Numbered from the stretch's first letter, positions 14,482 through 23,973 are shown. The stretch: DNA of 64,000 bases from Paludibacteraceae bacterium (GCA_017464475.1 JAFTZQ010000004.1:1-64000); one strand, 5' to 3'. Translations and numbers: made by a program. The notes: generated by a model not told the origin, from the sequence alone.

Positions 14482-15429
14482 TATTCTTTATTCCTTATTC
14501 TTTATCCGCGCAAGGAGTTCCCATGTGCGGAGGCGGTCTTTGTACCAGTTATTGCGATTCATGGCTACGATGTCGCAGTTGGCGTCGGAATTATCTTCCC
14601 ACCGGCGGCAGTTATAGAGCACGTCATAAATGCGTCCGATTTGCCAGTCGCGGCTGATGCGCAGTCCGACGGCGTAGTCTTCGCCATACTTGGTGGTGGG
14701 GTAGTTGATCGACCGAAGAAGCGGTACATAGAATCCTCGCGGTGCACCTAATCCGTTGATTCGCAATGCATTGTTGCGTCCGTTCTCGTCTGTCCATTCG
14801 CGGTGGTCAATCACGCCAGGAGGCAAAATCTCGCCTGCCATGTTGGTCAGTTGGTACGTGCCGATCACCATTCCGTATTGACCGGACTCGAAAGCGTCAA
14901 TGAATTTCTGGACGGTGTGCTCGTCGAAATAGGTGTCGTCGGAGTCCAGTTGGATCGCATATTTACCGCAACGCGGGTCGTGGATCGCTACGTTCCAATT
15001 GCCGCCGATGGCATGCCAAGTCTTGTCCTGGGGGATGACAATAAGGTCTTTAGGGTCATTAAGGGCTTTAAGGTCGTTCAGGATGTCCGCCGTGCCGTCT
15101 GTGGAGTTGTCATCGACGACAATGACGTTGAATGAGTAGGGTTTGCGCACTTGCTGGGAGAGGGAGGAGCGGACGGCGTCGGCTATCGTGCGCGCACGGT
15201 TCTTACAAGGAATAATGACCGAAGCGGTAACAGGGAACTCTCCTGCTTCCGGCAAGGGTTGGTATTCGCCCGGCGCAAGGTATGCTCCGATGCGTTTGAG
15301 ATGGGCTGTGACGCAGGCTTCCATCTCAATCTGAACGGCTCTGTTGCGCGGATCAACGTAGTCAAAGAGTTTCTCTCCGGACTTGCGGGTGTCGGTCTCC
15401 ACTTCGTAATAGAGATATTCGGGGATGTG

Positions 15430-15450
15430 GAGAATTGAGAATTGAGAACT
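15430..15450. repeat. Heptamer repeat at the glycosyltransferase frameshift
   Basis: GAGAATT twice and GAGAACT once. The unit length is not a multiple of three, so each gain or loss shifts the frame. Confidence 0.8.
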
Positions 15451-15607
15451 GGCTGGCACGGAGACGGAGGTCATAAAGTCCGGCGTATTCGTAGTCCGTG
15501 TCCATTTGTGCGACGAGCGCTTTGAGTTTAGCGGTGTCCCACAGGAGCACGGCTCCGAAATCAAAATCGTCGCGCAGCGCACCGGCTTGGTAGTCAATGA
15601 CCGGCGC

Positions 15608-15637
15608 TTCTGACGGCTGATCGCTGATGGCTGATTT
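15608..15637 (-). repeat. Family B repeat in the glycosyltransferase gene
   Basis: CTGACGGCTGATCGCTGATG on +; read on minus as [10 protein letters not shown]. Confidence 0.75.
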
Positions 15638-15828
15638 ATGAAACCGGTTGGCATAGACCATGGTTGCCCCGGTCATTTCGAGGACTTGGATCATTCGCTC
15701 CTGTCCCAGATAGACCCACTCGATGTCGGGTTTGAGACAGATGAGAGTATATTTCTCTGATGCTTTTTGGGCGATCTCACGGATCGCAGCGGTCGAACAA
15801 ACGCGACCCGGCAGATAAAAGGTATTGA

Positions 15829-16713
15829 TCATTCGGTAGTTGGGATTATGGCTGATTTATGGAATTCTTTGAGTCCCTCGATGGGGTCTTGCATGATAGC
15901 ACCCAGCGGTAAGCCTTCAGCCGCCATGGCTTCCTCCAAGATCGGGCGGTAATAATAGGCGATCGAACCTACGAAACCGACCTCTGAGTGCTGATGGCTG
16001 ATGGCTGACGGCTCGAAATACTGCTTGAGGTTGCGGCGGATAAACTGCACGAAGTGGTCATAGACGAGGGCATGAATGCGCGGGTCCTCTATATGGTCGG
16101 CGCAGAAACGGGAAAGTTTCGCCAAGAACCGGTTCGGGAACGGCTGGCGATAGACTTTCTCAATGATGTCCGCCATGGAGGTCTGGTATTCGGCGAAGAA
16201 TGCTTCTTTGAGATCGTCTCCCAATTGATTCTTCAGCAGATCTCCTACGAGCCGTTTGCCGAGCACGGCAGCTGACCCTTCGTCGCCGAGGATATAACCG
16301 AGAGAGGGAACAGCCCACGCTATGTTCTCTCCGTCATAGAAACAGCTGCCTGATCCGGTGCCTAAAATGCAGGCTACTCCGGCGCTGCGGCTCAGCAGAC
16401 CTCGCGCTGCGCCCAACATGTCGGACGCGACGAACACTTCCGCTTTCTTGAAGATCGCCTCCAATGCTTTTTGGACAAACACTTTTTTCTCCGGCGTGCA
16501 ACCCGCTCCGTAGAAGAAGACATGGGTGAGTGTACCCGCCCAGAGGAGCGAACTGATCTGGGGGAGAAGTTGGTTCGAGATGCTGTTCTGCATCGCAATA
16601 GTAGTCTGGAAAAGCGGGTTGATGCCGTCCGTAAAGACGTCGGAGCATTGCCCGCTCGCGGTCACAAGACACCAATGGACTTTGGTACTTCCGCTGTCGG
16701 CAATTAGAATCAT
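15829..16713 (-). CDS. BadF/BadG-type sugar kinase, N-acetylglucosamine kinase-like
   Basis: 294-residue cytoplasmic ATPase of the sugar kinase/Hsp70/actin fold. ADSGSTKVHWCLV at the N-terminus is the phosphate-1 loop, ILGTGSGSCFYDG the phosphate-2 loop, and GYILGDEGSAAVLGK the substrate-side motif typical of N-acetylglucosamine kinases. It probably phosphorylates amino sugars from cell-wall or glycan turnover, in keeping with the downstream glycosyltransferase and SpoIID-like genes. It starts 12 bp after the preceding small gene. A family B repeat encodes EPSAISHQHSE near residue 235, just before the conserved GFVGSIA strand, and the C-terminus (HKSAI) also resembles B. Confidence 0.85.
   Translation of the reverse strand: MILIADSGSTKVHWCLVTASGQCSDVFTDGINPLFQTTIAMQNSISNQLLPQISSLLWAGTLTHVFFYGAGCTPEKKVFVQKALEAIFKKAEVFVASDMLGAARGLLSRSAGVACILGTGSGSCFYDGENIAWAVPSLGYILGDEGSAAVLGKRLVGDLLKNQLGDDLKEAFFAEYQTSMADIIEKVYRQPFPNRFLAKLSRFCADHIEDPRIHALVYDHFVQFIRRNLKQYFEPSAISHQHSEVGFVGSIAYYYRPILEEAMAAEGLPLGAIMQDPIEGLKEFHKSAIIPTTE
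15983..16014 (-). repeat. Family B repeat in the kinase gene
   Basis: CTGAGTGCTGATGGCTGATG on +; read on minus as EPSAISHQHSE. Confidence 0.75.
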
Positions 16714-16725
16714 ATGGGTAGCAAT

Positions 16726-17088
16726 TTAATGTTCGTGTCTGTCCAGAAAACCGCGTATATTGTCAAAGGCTGTTTCTCCGGAGAGGTTTGATTCCTCGAT
16801 GTCGTTAAGCGCCGTCTGGAGAGCAAACACATGCGGGTCGCATTGCACACGGGCTTCGGAAACAATACGCTGCACCTCCTCCTGCTCCATGTCGTAGCCT
16901 TCCTCGTTGAGGTAACTCATCATCTCGGCGGCTATATATTCGTCCCCATCGGGACCGCACAGGCTGTTTAACAGATTGCGGAGCAAAAAAGCATAACGCG
17001 GGTCTCCGGCATCCAGACCCAACCGGCGCACAGCTCTGTCGGCTATCCGGTTCAAGACATACTCAAACGCATCATCTTTTTGGGACAT
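16726..17088 (-). CDS. Small acidic protein, function unknown
   Basis: A 120-residue acidic, mostly helical protein starting MSQKDDAFEYVLNRIADRA. I do not recognise a family. A longer frame upstream would run through the -7 box (17106-17114), so the ATG at 17088 is preferred. It has no signal peptide or membrane segment. It is the first gene of the operon that continues with the amino-sugar kinase, glycosyltransferase, SpoIID-like protein and methyltransferase; its leader is about 15 nt. Confidence 0.6.
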   Translation of the reverse strand: MSQKDDAFEYVLNRIADRAVRRLGLDAGDPRYAFLLRNLLNSLCGPDGDEYIAAEMMSYLNEEGYDMEQEEVQRIVSEARVQCDPHVFALQTALNDIEESNLSGETAFDNIRGFLDRHEH

Positions 17089-17105
17089 AACACTCAAATT
17101 TTGCT

Positions 17106-17114
17106 GCAAAATTA
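17106..17114 (-). promoter_or_regulatory. -7 box of the 17088-12213 operon
   Basis: TAATTTTGC on minus, followed by CAGC and a short leader to the ATG at 17088. Confidence 0.65.
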
Positions 17115-17187
17115 CCGCTTTTTTTTCAAATACGCAAATAAAGCGATTAAAATCGCTCAAAAATTTGCGTATGTCCGATTTTTATCG

Positions 17188-17196
17188 TAAATTTGC
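17188..17196 (+). promoter_or_regulatory. -7 box of the DUF4301 gene
   Basis: TAAATTTGC on plus, followed by AGCG and about 35 nt of leader; divergent to the promoter at 17106. Confidence 0.6.
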
Positions 17197-17234
17197 AGCG
17201 CAAATCAGCCAATTAATTAAAAACTTATCATACC

Positions 17235-18596
17235 ATGACAAATTTCAGCACACAAGACCTGGAGCAGTTGCAGGCTCGAGGCATTTCAGTAGAGAAAGCG
17301 GAAGCGCAGTTGGAGTGCTTCCGAAACGGTTTTCCTGAGTTAGACATCGTCGCTCCGGCATCAACGAAAAAGGGTATTTTGGCTCCGAAGCGTGCCGAGC
17401 AGGAGAAGTATATCGAGGCATGGCAGGAGTACCTGAAAGAGGGACATAAGATCCTGAAGTTCGTTCCTGCTTCCGGAGCAGCCAGCCGTATGTTCAAGAA
17501 CCTCTTCCAATACTTGGAGGACGGCATTGAGACGCCGTTCATTCAGGATTTTCTGGCGCACAAAGACCAGTTCGCTTTTGGTCCGCAGTTGGCAGGCAAA
17601 GAGGGTCAGGAGGCGGTTCGTTACCTGCTGAACGACATGCACTATGGCGAGCTGCCGAAGGGTCTGCTGCTGTTCCATAAATATCGCGATGGGGCGCGCA
17701 CGCCTGCGTTGGAGCACTTGGTGGAGGGTGCGCAATATTGCGTAGCACCGGCGAAGGACGGCGAGAAACCGACCGTCTATCTGCATTTCACAGTGAGCCA
17801 CGACCACCTGCCGCTTTTCCGTCAGCATATAGCAGAGAACTTGCCTAAGTTCGAAGCCAAGTACGGCGTGAAATACGACGTTACGTTCAGTGAGCAGTTG
17901 CCGAGTACGGATACCTTGGCGGCTAATCCGGACGGTACGCCGTTCCGAACGAAGGACGGTAAGTTACTCTTCCGTCCGGGCGGACACGGTGCGTTGATCG
18001 AGAACCTGAACCAGCAGGACGCCGACATCGTCTTTATCAAGAATATAGACAATGTGGTGCCGGATCGGCTGAAGAAAGACACGATCCGCTACAAACAGAT
18101 CCTTGCGGGTGTGTTAGTGACCGAGCAGAAGCGTGTCTTTGAGGCATTGCAGGATCCGAACCTGAGCGACGAAGAGCGTGCGCGACTGAACCGACCGATC
18201 CGTGTATGCGGCGTAGTGAAGAACACCGGCGAACCCGGTGGCGGTCCGTTCCTGGTACGCGAGGCAGACGGCAGTATTTCTTGTCAGATCTTGGAGTCCA
18301 GCCAGATCAGCGATCCCGAACTGATGAAACAGAGTACCCATTTCAATCCGGTGGATCTGGTATGCGCTATACGCGACTACGAAGGCAAACCGTTTGACCT
18401 GCCGTCGTTCGTTGATCCGCAGACGGGCTTTATCTCCAACAAGAGCAAGGACGGCAAGGAACTCCTTGCGCTGGAGTTGCCGGGTCTCTGGAACGGTGCA
18501 ATGAGCCGCTGGAACACTATCTTTGTCGAAGTGCCGGTGAGCACGTTCAACCCCGTCAAGACGGTGAACGACCTCTTACGAGAGCAACATCAATAA
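17235..18596 (+). CDS. DUF4301 family protein
   Basis: 453 residues, recognised as DUF4301 by the N-terminal pattern (FSTQDLEQLQARGIS, ILKFVPASGAASRMFKNLFQ) and by FRPGGHGALIENLNQQ and GGGPFLVREADG. The glycine-rich SGAASRMFK and GGHGALIENLN segments resemble sugar-phosphate nucleotidyltransferase-like folds, but the biochemical role is unknown. It is a single-gene unit with its own promoter and a strong bidirectional terminator 30 bp downstream. No repeat lies in the frame, and codon use is like its neighbours. Confidence 0.82.
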   Translation: MTNFSTQDLEQLQARGISVEKAEAQLECFRNGFPELDIVAPASTKKGILAPKRAEQEKYIEAWQEYLKEGHKILKFVPASGAASRMFKNLFQYLEDGIETPFIQDFLAHKDQFAFGPQLAGKEGQEAVRYLLNDMHYGELPKGLLLFHKYRDGARTPALEHLVEGAQYCVAPAKDGEKPTVYLHFTVSHDHLPLFRQHIAENLPKFEAKYGVKYDVTFSEQLPSTDTLAANPDGTPFRTKDGKLLFRPGGHGALIENLNQQDADIVFIKNIDNVVPDRLKKDTIRYKQILAGVLVTEQKRVFEALQDPNLSDEERARLNRPIRVCGVVKNTGEPGGGPFLVREADGSISCQILESSQISDPELMKQSTHFNPVDLVCAIRDYEGKPFDLPSFVDPQTGFISNKSKDGKELLALELPGLWNGAMSRWNTIFVEVPVSTFNPVKTVNDLLREQHQ

Positions 18597-18620
18597 AAAG
18601 TCAGCTGGTCCGTCCCCCCC

Positions 18621-18661
18621 CAAAAAAAACAAGCGTCTCAATAATGAGGCGCTTGTTTTTG
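18621..18661. terminator. Bidirectional terminator
   Basis: ACAAGCGTCTCA pairs with TGAGGCGCTTGT around an ATAA loop. It is flanked by an A8 run on the left and a T-run on the right, so it serves both the DUF4301 gene (+) and the adhesin gene (-). Confidence 0.85.
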
Positions 18662-18662
18662 T

Positions 18663-18696
18663 TCCCTCCCTTGAGGGGAGGGTTAGGGTGGGGTTA
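18663..18696 (+). repeat. Family A repeat at the adhesin stop codon
   Basis: Full core with AGGGTGGGG tail, + orientation; its last bases GGTTA provide the TAA stop of the minus-strand adhesin gene. Confidence 0.85.
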
Positions 18697-21648
18697 TTTC
18701 ACTCTTACGCCGGTGGCGTTGTAGATCGTGCCATTCGGACGGACGATGTAGAGTTGTCCTTCGTGCAGGATTTTCTCTCCCCTTGAGGGGGAGTCGGAGG
18801 GGGTTTCTATTCCCCAGAGGGCGTTCGGATCCTCGTCGTACATACCTACGTGGTCGCGGATCGTGCCATAGGTGGAGAAATTGAACGAGTTGCAGAACAT
18901 CTCCATGAACTTACCTACATAGGTCTTGCCGTCCGATCCTACCAGACGGAACGAACCGGTGTAGTAGCCGTAGGCATATCCGCTCTCTGCTTTCTCCTCG
19001 TCATAGCCGTCGAACTGGAGGCGGAGCTCAGCGTCTGTAGCCATGATGGCATCTTCTTGTTTGCCGTTGACGTTAATATAGCAGCTCTCTGCGTCAATAC
19101 CGCCGCGCGCTACATTATACACGCCGGAGATCGCACGCTCTTTGTCCGTATAGATCAGGAAGGTCGGCATAGGATAGCCTGTTCCGCCTGCCTCATTGGT
19201 AGCGAAAGTGATGTACCATCCGTACTTGCCGGCAGGGAACTGAGCTACGTATTCATCAAGGTAAGCAGCCTCCATGCCCCATACATCCATGACGATTGCG
19301 TCCTCCGGAATGTCTGCTGCTTTGGAGACGAAATCAGCACCGGCGATGGCGTTGGAAGCCTCGAAATAGTTTCCGTTCTCGCCTTCGTTGAACGCCTGTA
19401 CCGTCCATGACCAGGTGCCGTCTTTCGGCATTGTGGTCGTTTTGGATTTGCCGTTGACGGTGAGGGTGGCGTAGAATTCGCCGTCGCAGAAGAGGGTGAT
19501 CACATACCGGTCGGCGGTGGAAGTGGCATCCCAAGAGAAGGTGACGTTGTCCCCGCCGAAGACTTCCGCCTTGAGGTTGGTGGGTTCGAAGTTATTGACA
19601 CCTACGGTGAAAGAAACCGTTACCTCCGGTCCTAACGGGTTGTTGTTTTTGTCGATCACTTGCACGATAGTGGTGTACGACAGCCCTTCCTCTACGTTGA
19701 CGGTCAGCGGGCTCTCGGGACGGGTCTTGGTGTCGAGGTTGTCGTAAGCAACGGTCTCGCCCGCCCATACGCGGACATAGACGCGCTCGCCTTGTCCGAA
19801 CTCGGGCGCAGTCCACGAGAGAGTGGCGGTGGTCTTGTCGTCGGCGACAGAAACAGCCAGATCGGTCACTTTCTTCTCCACCAGCGTGAAGGGGATAGTA
19901 GCCAGTACTTCGCCTGCGGAGTAGCCTCCGTCAGTGCCTTGTACCAGCGCCATCACTTGGATCTGGTAGGTGCCGGGTTTGAGACCCAGAACAGGCGAAA
20001 CGGCGGTTCCGATATTGATCACAGAGCCAGCCCACGCGTCGCCACGCATCATACCGTCTTCGTCCACATTGAGGATCCATTTGGTGGAGCAATAGTATTT
20101 GTTCTCGTAATCTTCGTCCTCGGAGAAGCCGATGCCGTCCTGATAAGCGAACCGGTCGCACTCTTCGGTGGTCGGGGTGATGCCGGCAATCAACGTACCG
20201 TTGGCGTCTGCCAGACCGATAGCGAAGGCGGTGTTGTTATAGGAATACCAAGTGAACGAAGCCTCGCAATAACTCAATGCCCAGATACCTGCGTCGGGAA
20301 TATCCTCATCGTTCAGGTCCACATTGGCTGCTTCGCCGATCTTGGCTACTACGAAATTATCGAGCGCAAAAGAGCAATAGTCGCTGGTACCTCCGGCGAA
20401 GCGGAAGGCGATGAACTTCGCGTTCGCGGGCAGATCCTCCAGAGAGATGGTCACATGCTGGTAGGTGAGCGATTTGGCGAGCGTTTGTAGGGAGACAAAG
20501 GTGGAAGCCTTGTTGGGGTTGGTCATATATCCGATCTCGGGCGAACCGCAGGTAGCGTCGGTCATGCTGGTCTTGTAGTCGAAGGCTACCTCGAGGGTGT
20601 TGAGCGCTTCGGTGAAGGTCGGCATGGCGAAAACCTGTTCGCTGTTCGGACCGCCGCCCAGCGCCTGCAGGTGTGCCTGACCGTTGACGGTAGAGGCATT
20701 GCCTTCGTCGTCATAAGTCTTGTCTTTGACCACGCTGAGCGTGCCCTTGGTTGCGACTGTCCAGCAATCGGGCTCGGCTACATCGAATCCGGAACCGGTC
20801 TGGTCGCGGGTGAAGGTCTCAATCCATGGAATAGCGAATGACTCGCAGGGGGTCTTGAATGCTATTCTCGGCGCGAGGCTCTGCTCGTCTGAGGAGCAGT
20901 AGGAGCGAACGTAGAAGACATAGTCGGTCTCCTCGTAGAGGTTGTTGAGCGTCGCGGTCTTAGCCGTCACAAGCGTCGCTGTAGTCCAGTCTGCCTCTTC
21001 GCTGTCCTCTACCAGCACGTATTGGTATTGGGCTGCGTCGCCTTGCCATGTGAAAGTGGCTGAATGGGCGTCCAAATTGCTCAGAACGATGTCGGAGGGG
21101 TTCTCGCAGGAGGAAGTGCCTTTGAGCGAAACGCCTTTAATGTCAGTAAGATAAATCTTGTCTGCATCATTCGCTTGGTGAAAAGCAATGTAGATAGAAC
21201 TACCCTGATACGCAGAAAGGTCAATGGTGTACTCTTTCCACTCGCTTTTCCATAGTTGGTGTGCTGCGTCGCCTTTTTTAGTAGAAGTGTAGTACGTGTC
21301 TAACACCTCGAACGAAGTGACATCAGTCCCCGCCAGAGATACCTCAATACGTAGTTCTCCATTAGATGCGTTGTCACCAATCATAGCGGAGAATTTTAGA
21401 TCCTCTCCTGCTGCCGGTTTGAGTTGAGGAGTAATAAGATACCCATCTCCCCAACCGTAGTTGCCGGGAATCATGGCGCATGTTTTACCCGCTTTAGCGG
21501 TCTTTGACCAAACATTGCCGGTTCCTCCGTTAATAACGGTCCATCCTTCGGGCGGGAAACTCTCGCCCTCAAAGCCTTCATTGAGTTGCTGTGCATAGAG
21601 ACCTGTGCTGAGCAACACGGCGCACAAAAAAGAAAAGAATTGTTTCAT
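18694..21648 (-). CDS. Large secreted multidomain adhesin-like protein
   Basis: 984 residues from MKQFFSFLCAVLLSTGLYAQ, a clear signal peptide. A longer frame to 21702 runs into the promoter and is not used. Residues about 20-180 form a cleaved-adhesin/choice-of-anchor-J domain (LNEGFEGESFPPEGWTV, KIYLTDIKG). Fibronectin type III-like modules follow (TFTWQGDAAQYQYVLVEDS, TLSWTAPEFGQGERVYVRV, TFSWDATSTADRYVITL), with a second anchor-J-like module between them. The C-terminus ends LYIVRPNGTIYNATGVRVK, the tail shared with four other proteins here. A family A repeat (SDSPSRGE) lies just before the tail and another supplies the stop. It acts outside the cell or on the surface; the ligand is unknown. 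Confidence 0.82.
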   Translation of the reverse strand: MKQFFSFLCAVLLSTGLYAQQLNEGFEGESFPPEGWTVINGGTGNVWSKTAKAGKTCAMIPGNYGWGDGYLITPQLKPAAGEDLKFSAMIGDNASNGELRIEVSLAGTDVTSFEVLDTYYTSTKKGDAAHQLWKSEWKEYTIDLSAYQGSSIYIAFHQANDADKIYLTDIKGVSLKGTSSCENPSDIVLSNLDAHSATFTWQGDAAQYQYVLVEDSEEADWTTATLVTAKTATLNNLYEETDYVFYVRSYCSSDEQSLAPRIAFKTPCESFAIPWIETFTRDQTGSGFDVAEPDCWTVATKGTLSVVKDKTYDDEGNASTVNGQAHLQALGGGPNSEQVFAMPTFTEALNTLEVAFDYKTSMTDATCGSPEIGYMTNPNKASTFVSLQTLAKSLTYQHVTISLEDLPANAKFIAFRFAGGTSDYCSFALDNFVVAKIGEAANVDLNDEDIPDAGIWALSYCEASFTWYSYNNTAFAIGLADANGTLIAGITPTTEECDRFAYQDGIGFSEDEDYENKYYCSTKWILNVDEDGMMRGDAWAGSVINIGTAVSPVLGLKPGTYQIQVMALVQGTDGGYSAGEVLATIPFTLVEKKVTDLAVSVADDKTTATLSWTAPEFGQGERVYVRVWAGETVAYDNLDTKTRPESPLTVNVEEGLSYTTIVQVIDKNNNPLGPEVTVSFTVGVNNFEPTNLKAEVFGGDNVTFSWDATSTADRYVITLFCDGEFYATLTVNGKSKTTTMPKDGTWSWTVQAFNEGENGNYFEASNAIAGADFVSKAADIPEDAIVMDVWGMEAAYLDEYVAQFPAGKYGWYITFATNEAGGTGYPMPTFLIYTDKERAISGVYNVARGGIDAESCYINVNGKQEDAIMATDAELRLQFDGYDEEKAESGYAYGYYTGSFRLVGSDGKTYVGKFMEMFCNSFNFSTYGTIRDHVGMYDEDPNALWGIETPSDSPSRGEKILHEGQLYIVRPNGTIYNATGVRVK
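18774..18806 (+). repeat. Family A repeat before the adhesin C-terminal tail
   Basis: CTCCCCTTGAGGGGGAGTCG with GGAGGGGG tail, + orientation; read on minus as TPSDSPSRGE. Confidence 0.8.
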
Positions 21649-21687
21649 ATTTGTCCTGTGTTGAAGTTTAATCACCCCAAAAAGCCT

Positions 21688-21696
21688 GCAAAAATA
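21688..21696 (-). promoter_or_regulatory. -7 box of the adhesin gene
   Basis: TATTTTTGC on minus, 40 nt before the ATG at 21648. Confidence 0.55.
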
Positions 21697-21844
21697 CAAC
21701 ATTTATTTCATTTGTGCAAGTGATATTGACAAAAACATAGAAAAATATTGCATTTTTGTCGAAATGCAACATTAATAAGGACAAATCCGTGGGTCTTCCG
21801 TGGTTGTTTCGGGTTACAGAAACGTGACTGCCAACATCAAGAAG

Positions 21845-21879
21845 TCTGAAGGCTGATGGCTGACAGCTGAAGGCTGAAA
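21845..21879 (+). repeat. Family B repeat, intergenic
   Basis: CTGAAGGCTGATGGCTGACA and further units, just past the stop codon of the DUF5020 gene. Confidence 0.75.
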
Positions 21880-21882
21880 GTC

Positions 21883-22731
21883 TTAGTCAAAACACCACTT
21901 GATGCCGAGGCAAGGGTTACACATAAATCCTTTGCCGATGAAATTATAACTGAACTCGATTTCGGTACCAATATTCAGGTTCGGACAGTTGAACCATCGT
22001 CCGACGTTGTACCATAGTTGCGGTTCGGAGATGAAAACAAACGATTGCTTCGTCGGGTCGGTATAGGTGCTGTTTTGGTAGTCCGGCACGAGCAGTTTCT
22101 GTCCCCATATATCGAGGAAGCCGGAGAAGCGTAGTCCGGGCAGCGTGCAGAAATCGTCGCAGCCCCAGACGAAGGTAAACTGTAAGGGGATTTGGTTTCC
22201 GGCTTGCCGGATCCATTGACCGCCTGCGTCCTTGTACTGCCACATGTTATACTCGTCCACAACGTATTTGAAGAGCAGTTCGAGGTTGAAAATATTCTTG
22301 TAGTCCGCTGTATGGAGGCAGTAGTTCAGTCCGACGAGCGCGGCATGGTTGATGCCGTAGCCTCGGATGTCTCCGATCAGGTCTTTGTAGAGCCCCAGAC
22401 CGCCGTTGTATTCCACTTGGACGGACAGGTCTTTGGCGGGCGTTTGCGACCAGAAATTGAGACACCGAGCGATCTCGAAATAGCCCATGAAAGGTGTGTT
22501 CTTCGGGTCGGAAGGGTGGATATTATAGTCCAGATCGATGAAAGCGAATGTATTGCCCCAGGGATCGGGATAGAAGAGTTCGAGCGTCGTAGTGACGCGG
22601 TTGGAACGCTGGTTTTGGCAAGCCGTTCCGCGCGATCCGAAGTCGTAATAAACTTGCAGGTTCGTGCCTGCACTCGCTATGAGCGAGCACAGACACAAAC
22701 CTACGGTCACTATGAAAGTCTTACCTTTCAC
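21883..22731 (-). CDS. DUF5020 family outer-membrane channel-like protein
   Basis: 282 residues with a signal peptide (MKGKTFIVTVGLCLCSLIASAG), then a predicted all-beta protein with alternating hydrophobic and aromatic strands: NLQVYYDFG, TTTLELFYPDPWGNTFAFIDLDY, NLNIGTEIEFSYNF. This matches DUF5020, regarded as distantly related to Tsx-type nucleoside channels. It is the last gene of the run starting at the TonB-dependent receptor, 17 bp after its neighbour. With the S1/P1 nuclease upstream, a part in nucleoside passage is plausible but inferred. Confidence 0.75.
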   Translation of the reverse strand: MKGKTFIVTVGLCLCSLIASAGTNLQVYYDFGSRGTACQNQRSNRVTTTLELFYPDPWGNTFAFIDLDYNIHPSDPKNTPFMGYFEIARCLNFWSQTPAKDLSVQVEYNGGLGLYKDLIGDIRGYGINHAALVGLNYCLHTADYKNIFNLELLFKYVVDEYNMWQYKDAGGQWIRQAGNQIPLQFTFVWGCDDFCTLPGLRFSGFLDIWGQKLLVPDYQNSTYTDPTKQSFVFISEPQLWYNVGRWFNCPNLNIGTEIEFSYNFIGKGFMCNPCLGIKWCFD

Positions 22732-22762
22732 CTTTCAATTTTCACCTTTCACCTTTCAATTT
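22725..22762 (-). repeat. Family D simple repeat
   Basis: CACCTTTCAATTTT units between the OB-fold gene stop and the DUF5020 start; the same motif in reverse complement occurs at 58457. Confidence 0.65.
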
Positions 22763-23939
22763 TCGCGCCCAGTGCATTGTAGCGGACACCGTTGCGGATG
22801 ATGACTACTTGCCCGTCCTCAATGCGTTTGAGGGCTTTTGCTTCGTCAGCAGTGTTCTCAATACCTTCGCCAAAGAAGATCTCAATAGAGCCTCCCTCTA
22901 CAGTCTCAGCAAGGTCAATTTCCGGCAGTTCCTTATCGGGATCAGCAGCCTTATAGTAACGCTTCAATGCAGCGGTAACAGTTACTTTGCGACCGATAGT
23001 GAGGAGCGCAGCCTCTTCTGCCGTTACTTTGACGCGGTAAGCCTCGAAATCGTAGGTCGGGTTAGCCATGTCGTCGGTCATGAAGAAGGAGATGTTGTTG
23101 TACTGCTCGCTGTAAGCGATAGCGATCGAGTCCACATAGCCGGTTACAGCATAGAGATCGTCTGAAGTAGCACCTTTTTCCATAGCCATAACAGCAGCAA
23201 CAGCTCCTGCTACATTCACTTCGTTGATTACGATTTCCTCTTTGCTCTTCTCAATCAACTCAATACGACCGTTGGAGATCTCAATTACACCACCATAGTT
23301 GTACAGTTTGCCGATTACAACAACGGAGTCGCCTTTGCCGAACTCTGCTTCGTCAGCGGTACAGTTGTAGGGTTTGAATACTTGGTCACCGCAAGCCATT
23401 TCGAAGGTGTGCTGACCGTAGTTATTCACGGCATCGGTGCCCTTTACACGACCGTAAACGCGGAATACCTCAGCCGAGTAGTCTTTGTCATTGAGAGAAG
23501 CACCTTCTTCCAACGCTTCGCAAACGGTAGCGTTAATAGTGTCAATCTTAACCTCTGCGCGCTCCAGGATAGCGACATCGCCGTTCTTGATCTCGGGAGC
23601 ATTGTTGTAGTTCATGATTTTGCCGGTAACGGAGATCTTGTCGCCGACGTTCAGCGCCTCGTGTCCGGGCAGGTTGCACCAGTAGCCCTGTACTGTTTTC
23701 TGAGATCCTTTGCTGTCGTCCATCCAGAAAGTCTGTTGGTCGATCGAAGCGTCGGTACGGGAAGGGCTGATGGCACCATTCGTGTTGGTCACATAGCCTG
23801 TCACGGTGTACACGGTTTCCGTTTCGCTACCGGATTGAGCAGGCATCAAAGTGACTGCTTCTGCACAAGTGATCGATTCTTGAGCGTTGATGCTCATTGC
23901 AGCAAACAGGATTGCTGCGAGAGAGAAAATCTTTTTCAT
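22749..23939 (-). CDS. Secreted OB-fold protein with C-terminal sorting-like tail
   Basis: 396 residues with signal peptide MKKIFSLAAILFAAMSINAQ. Three similar OB-fold-like units follow, each with a VTGYV / VYGRVKG / VTGYVDS strand and phrases such as VGDKISVTGKI and KGDSVVVIGKLYNYGG (DUF6359-like). These domains often accompany secreted nucleases and TonB-linked lipoproteins in Bacteroidetes. The C-terminus IIRNGVRYNALGAKIER is the shared tail. The gene lies between the lipoprotein and DUF5020 genes in one orientation, suggesting one operon. The function is not established. Confidence 0.72.
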   Translation of the reverse strand: MKKIFSLAAILFAAMSINAQESITCAEAVTLMPAQSGSETETVYTVTGYVTNTNGAISPSRTDASIDQQTFWMDDSKGSQKTVQGYWCNLPGHEALNVGDKISVTGKIMNYNNAPEIKNGDVAILERAEVKIDTINATVCEALEEGASLNDKDYSAEVFRVYGRVKGTDAVNNYGQHTFEMACGDQVFKPYNCTADEAEFGKGDSVVVIGKLYNYGGVIEISNGRIELIEKSKEEIVINEVNVAGAVAAVMAMEKGATSDDLYAVTGYVDSIAIAYSEQYNNISFFMTDDMANPTYDFEAYRVKVTAEEAALLTIGRKVTVTAALKRYYKAADPDKELPEIDLAETVEGGSIEIFFGEGIENTADEAKALKRIEDGQVVIIRNGVRYNALGAKIER

Positions 23940-23973
23940 TTGACTAATAATTTTGATTAATTAATAGGGTAAA

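Larger units (their letters stand above)
14488..15832 (-). pseudogene. Family 2 glycosyltransferase, frameshifted at a heptamer repeat
   Basis: Two frames form one gene. Residues from MINTFYLPGRVCSTAAIRE to [12 protein letters not shown] are read from 15832. The rest, from [17 protein letters not shown] through [19 protein letters not shown] and the [12 protein letters not shown] (DXD-like) segment, is read one frame over to 14488. The join falls in three GAGAATT/GAGAACT heptamers (15430-15450, + strand); removing one 7-bp unit restores a single frame of about 445 residues. It may be a pseudogene, a phase-variable gene or an assembly error. The start overlaps the upstream kinase by 4 bp. A family B repeat encodes [10 protein letters not shown]. 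The role is probably sugar transfer to a surface glycan. Confidence 0.8.
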
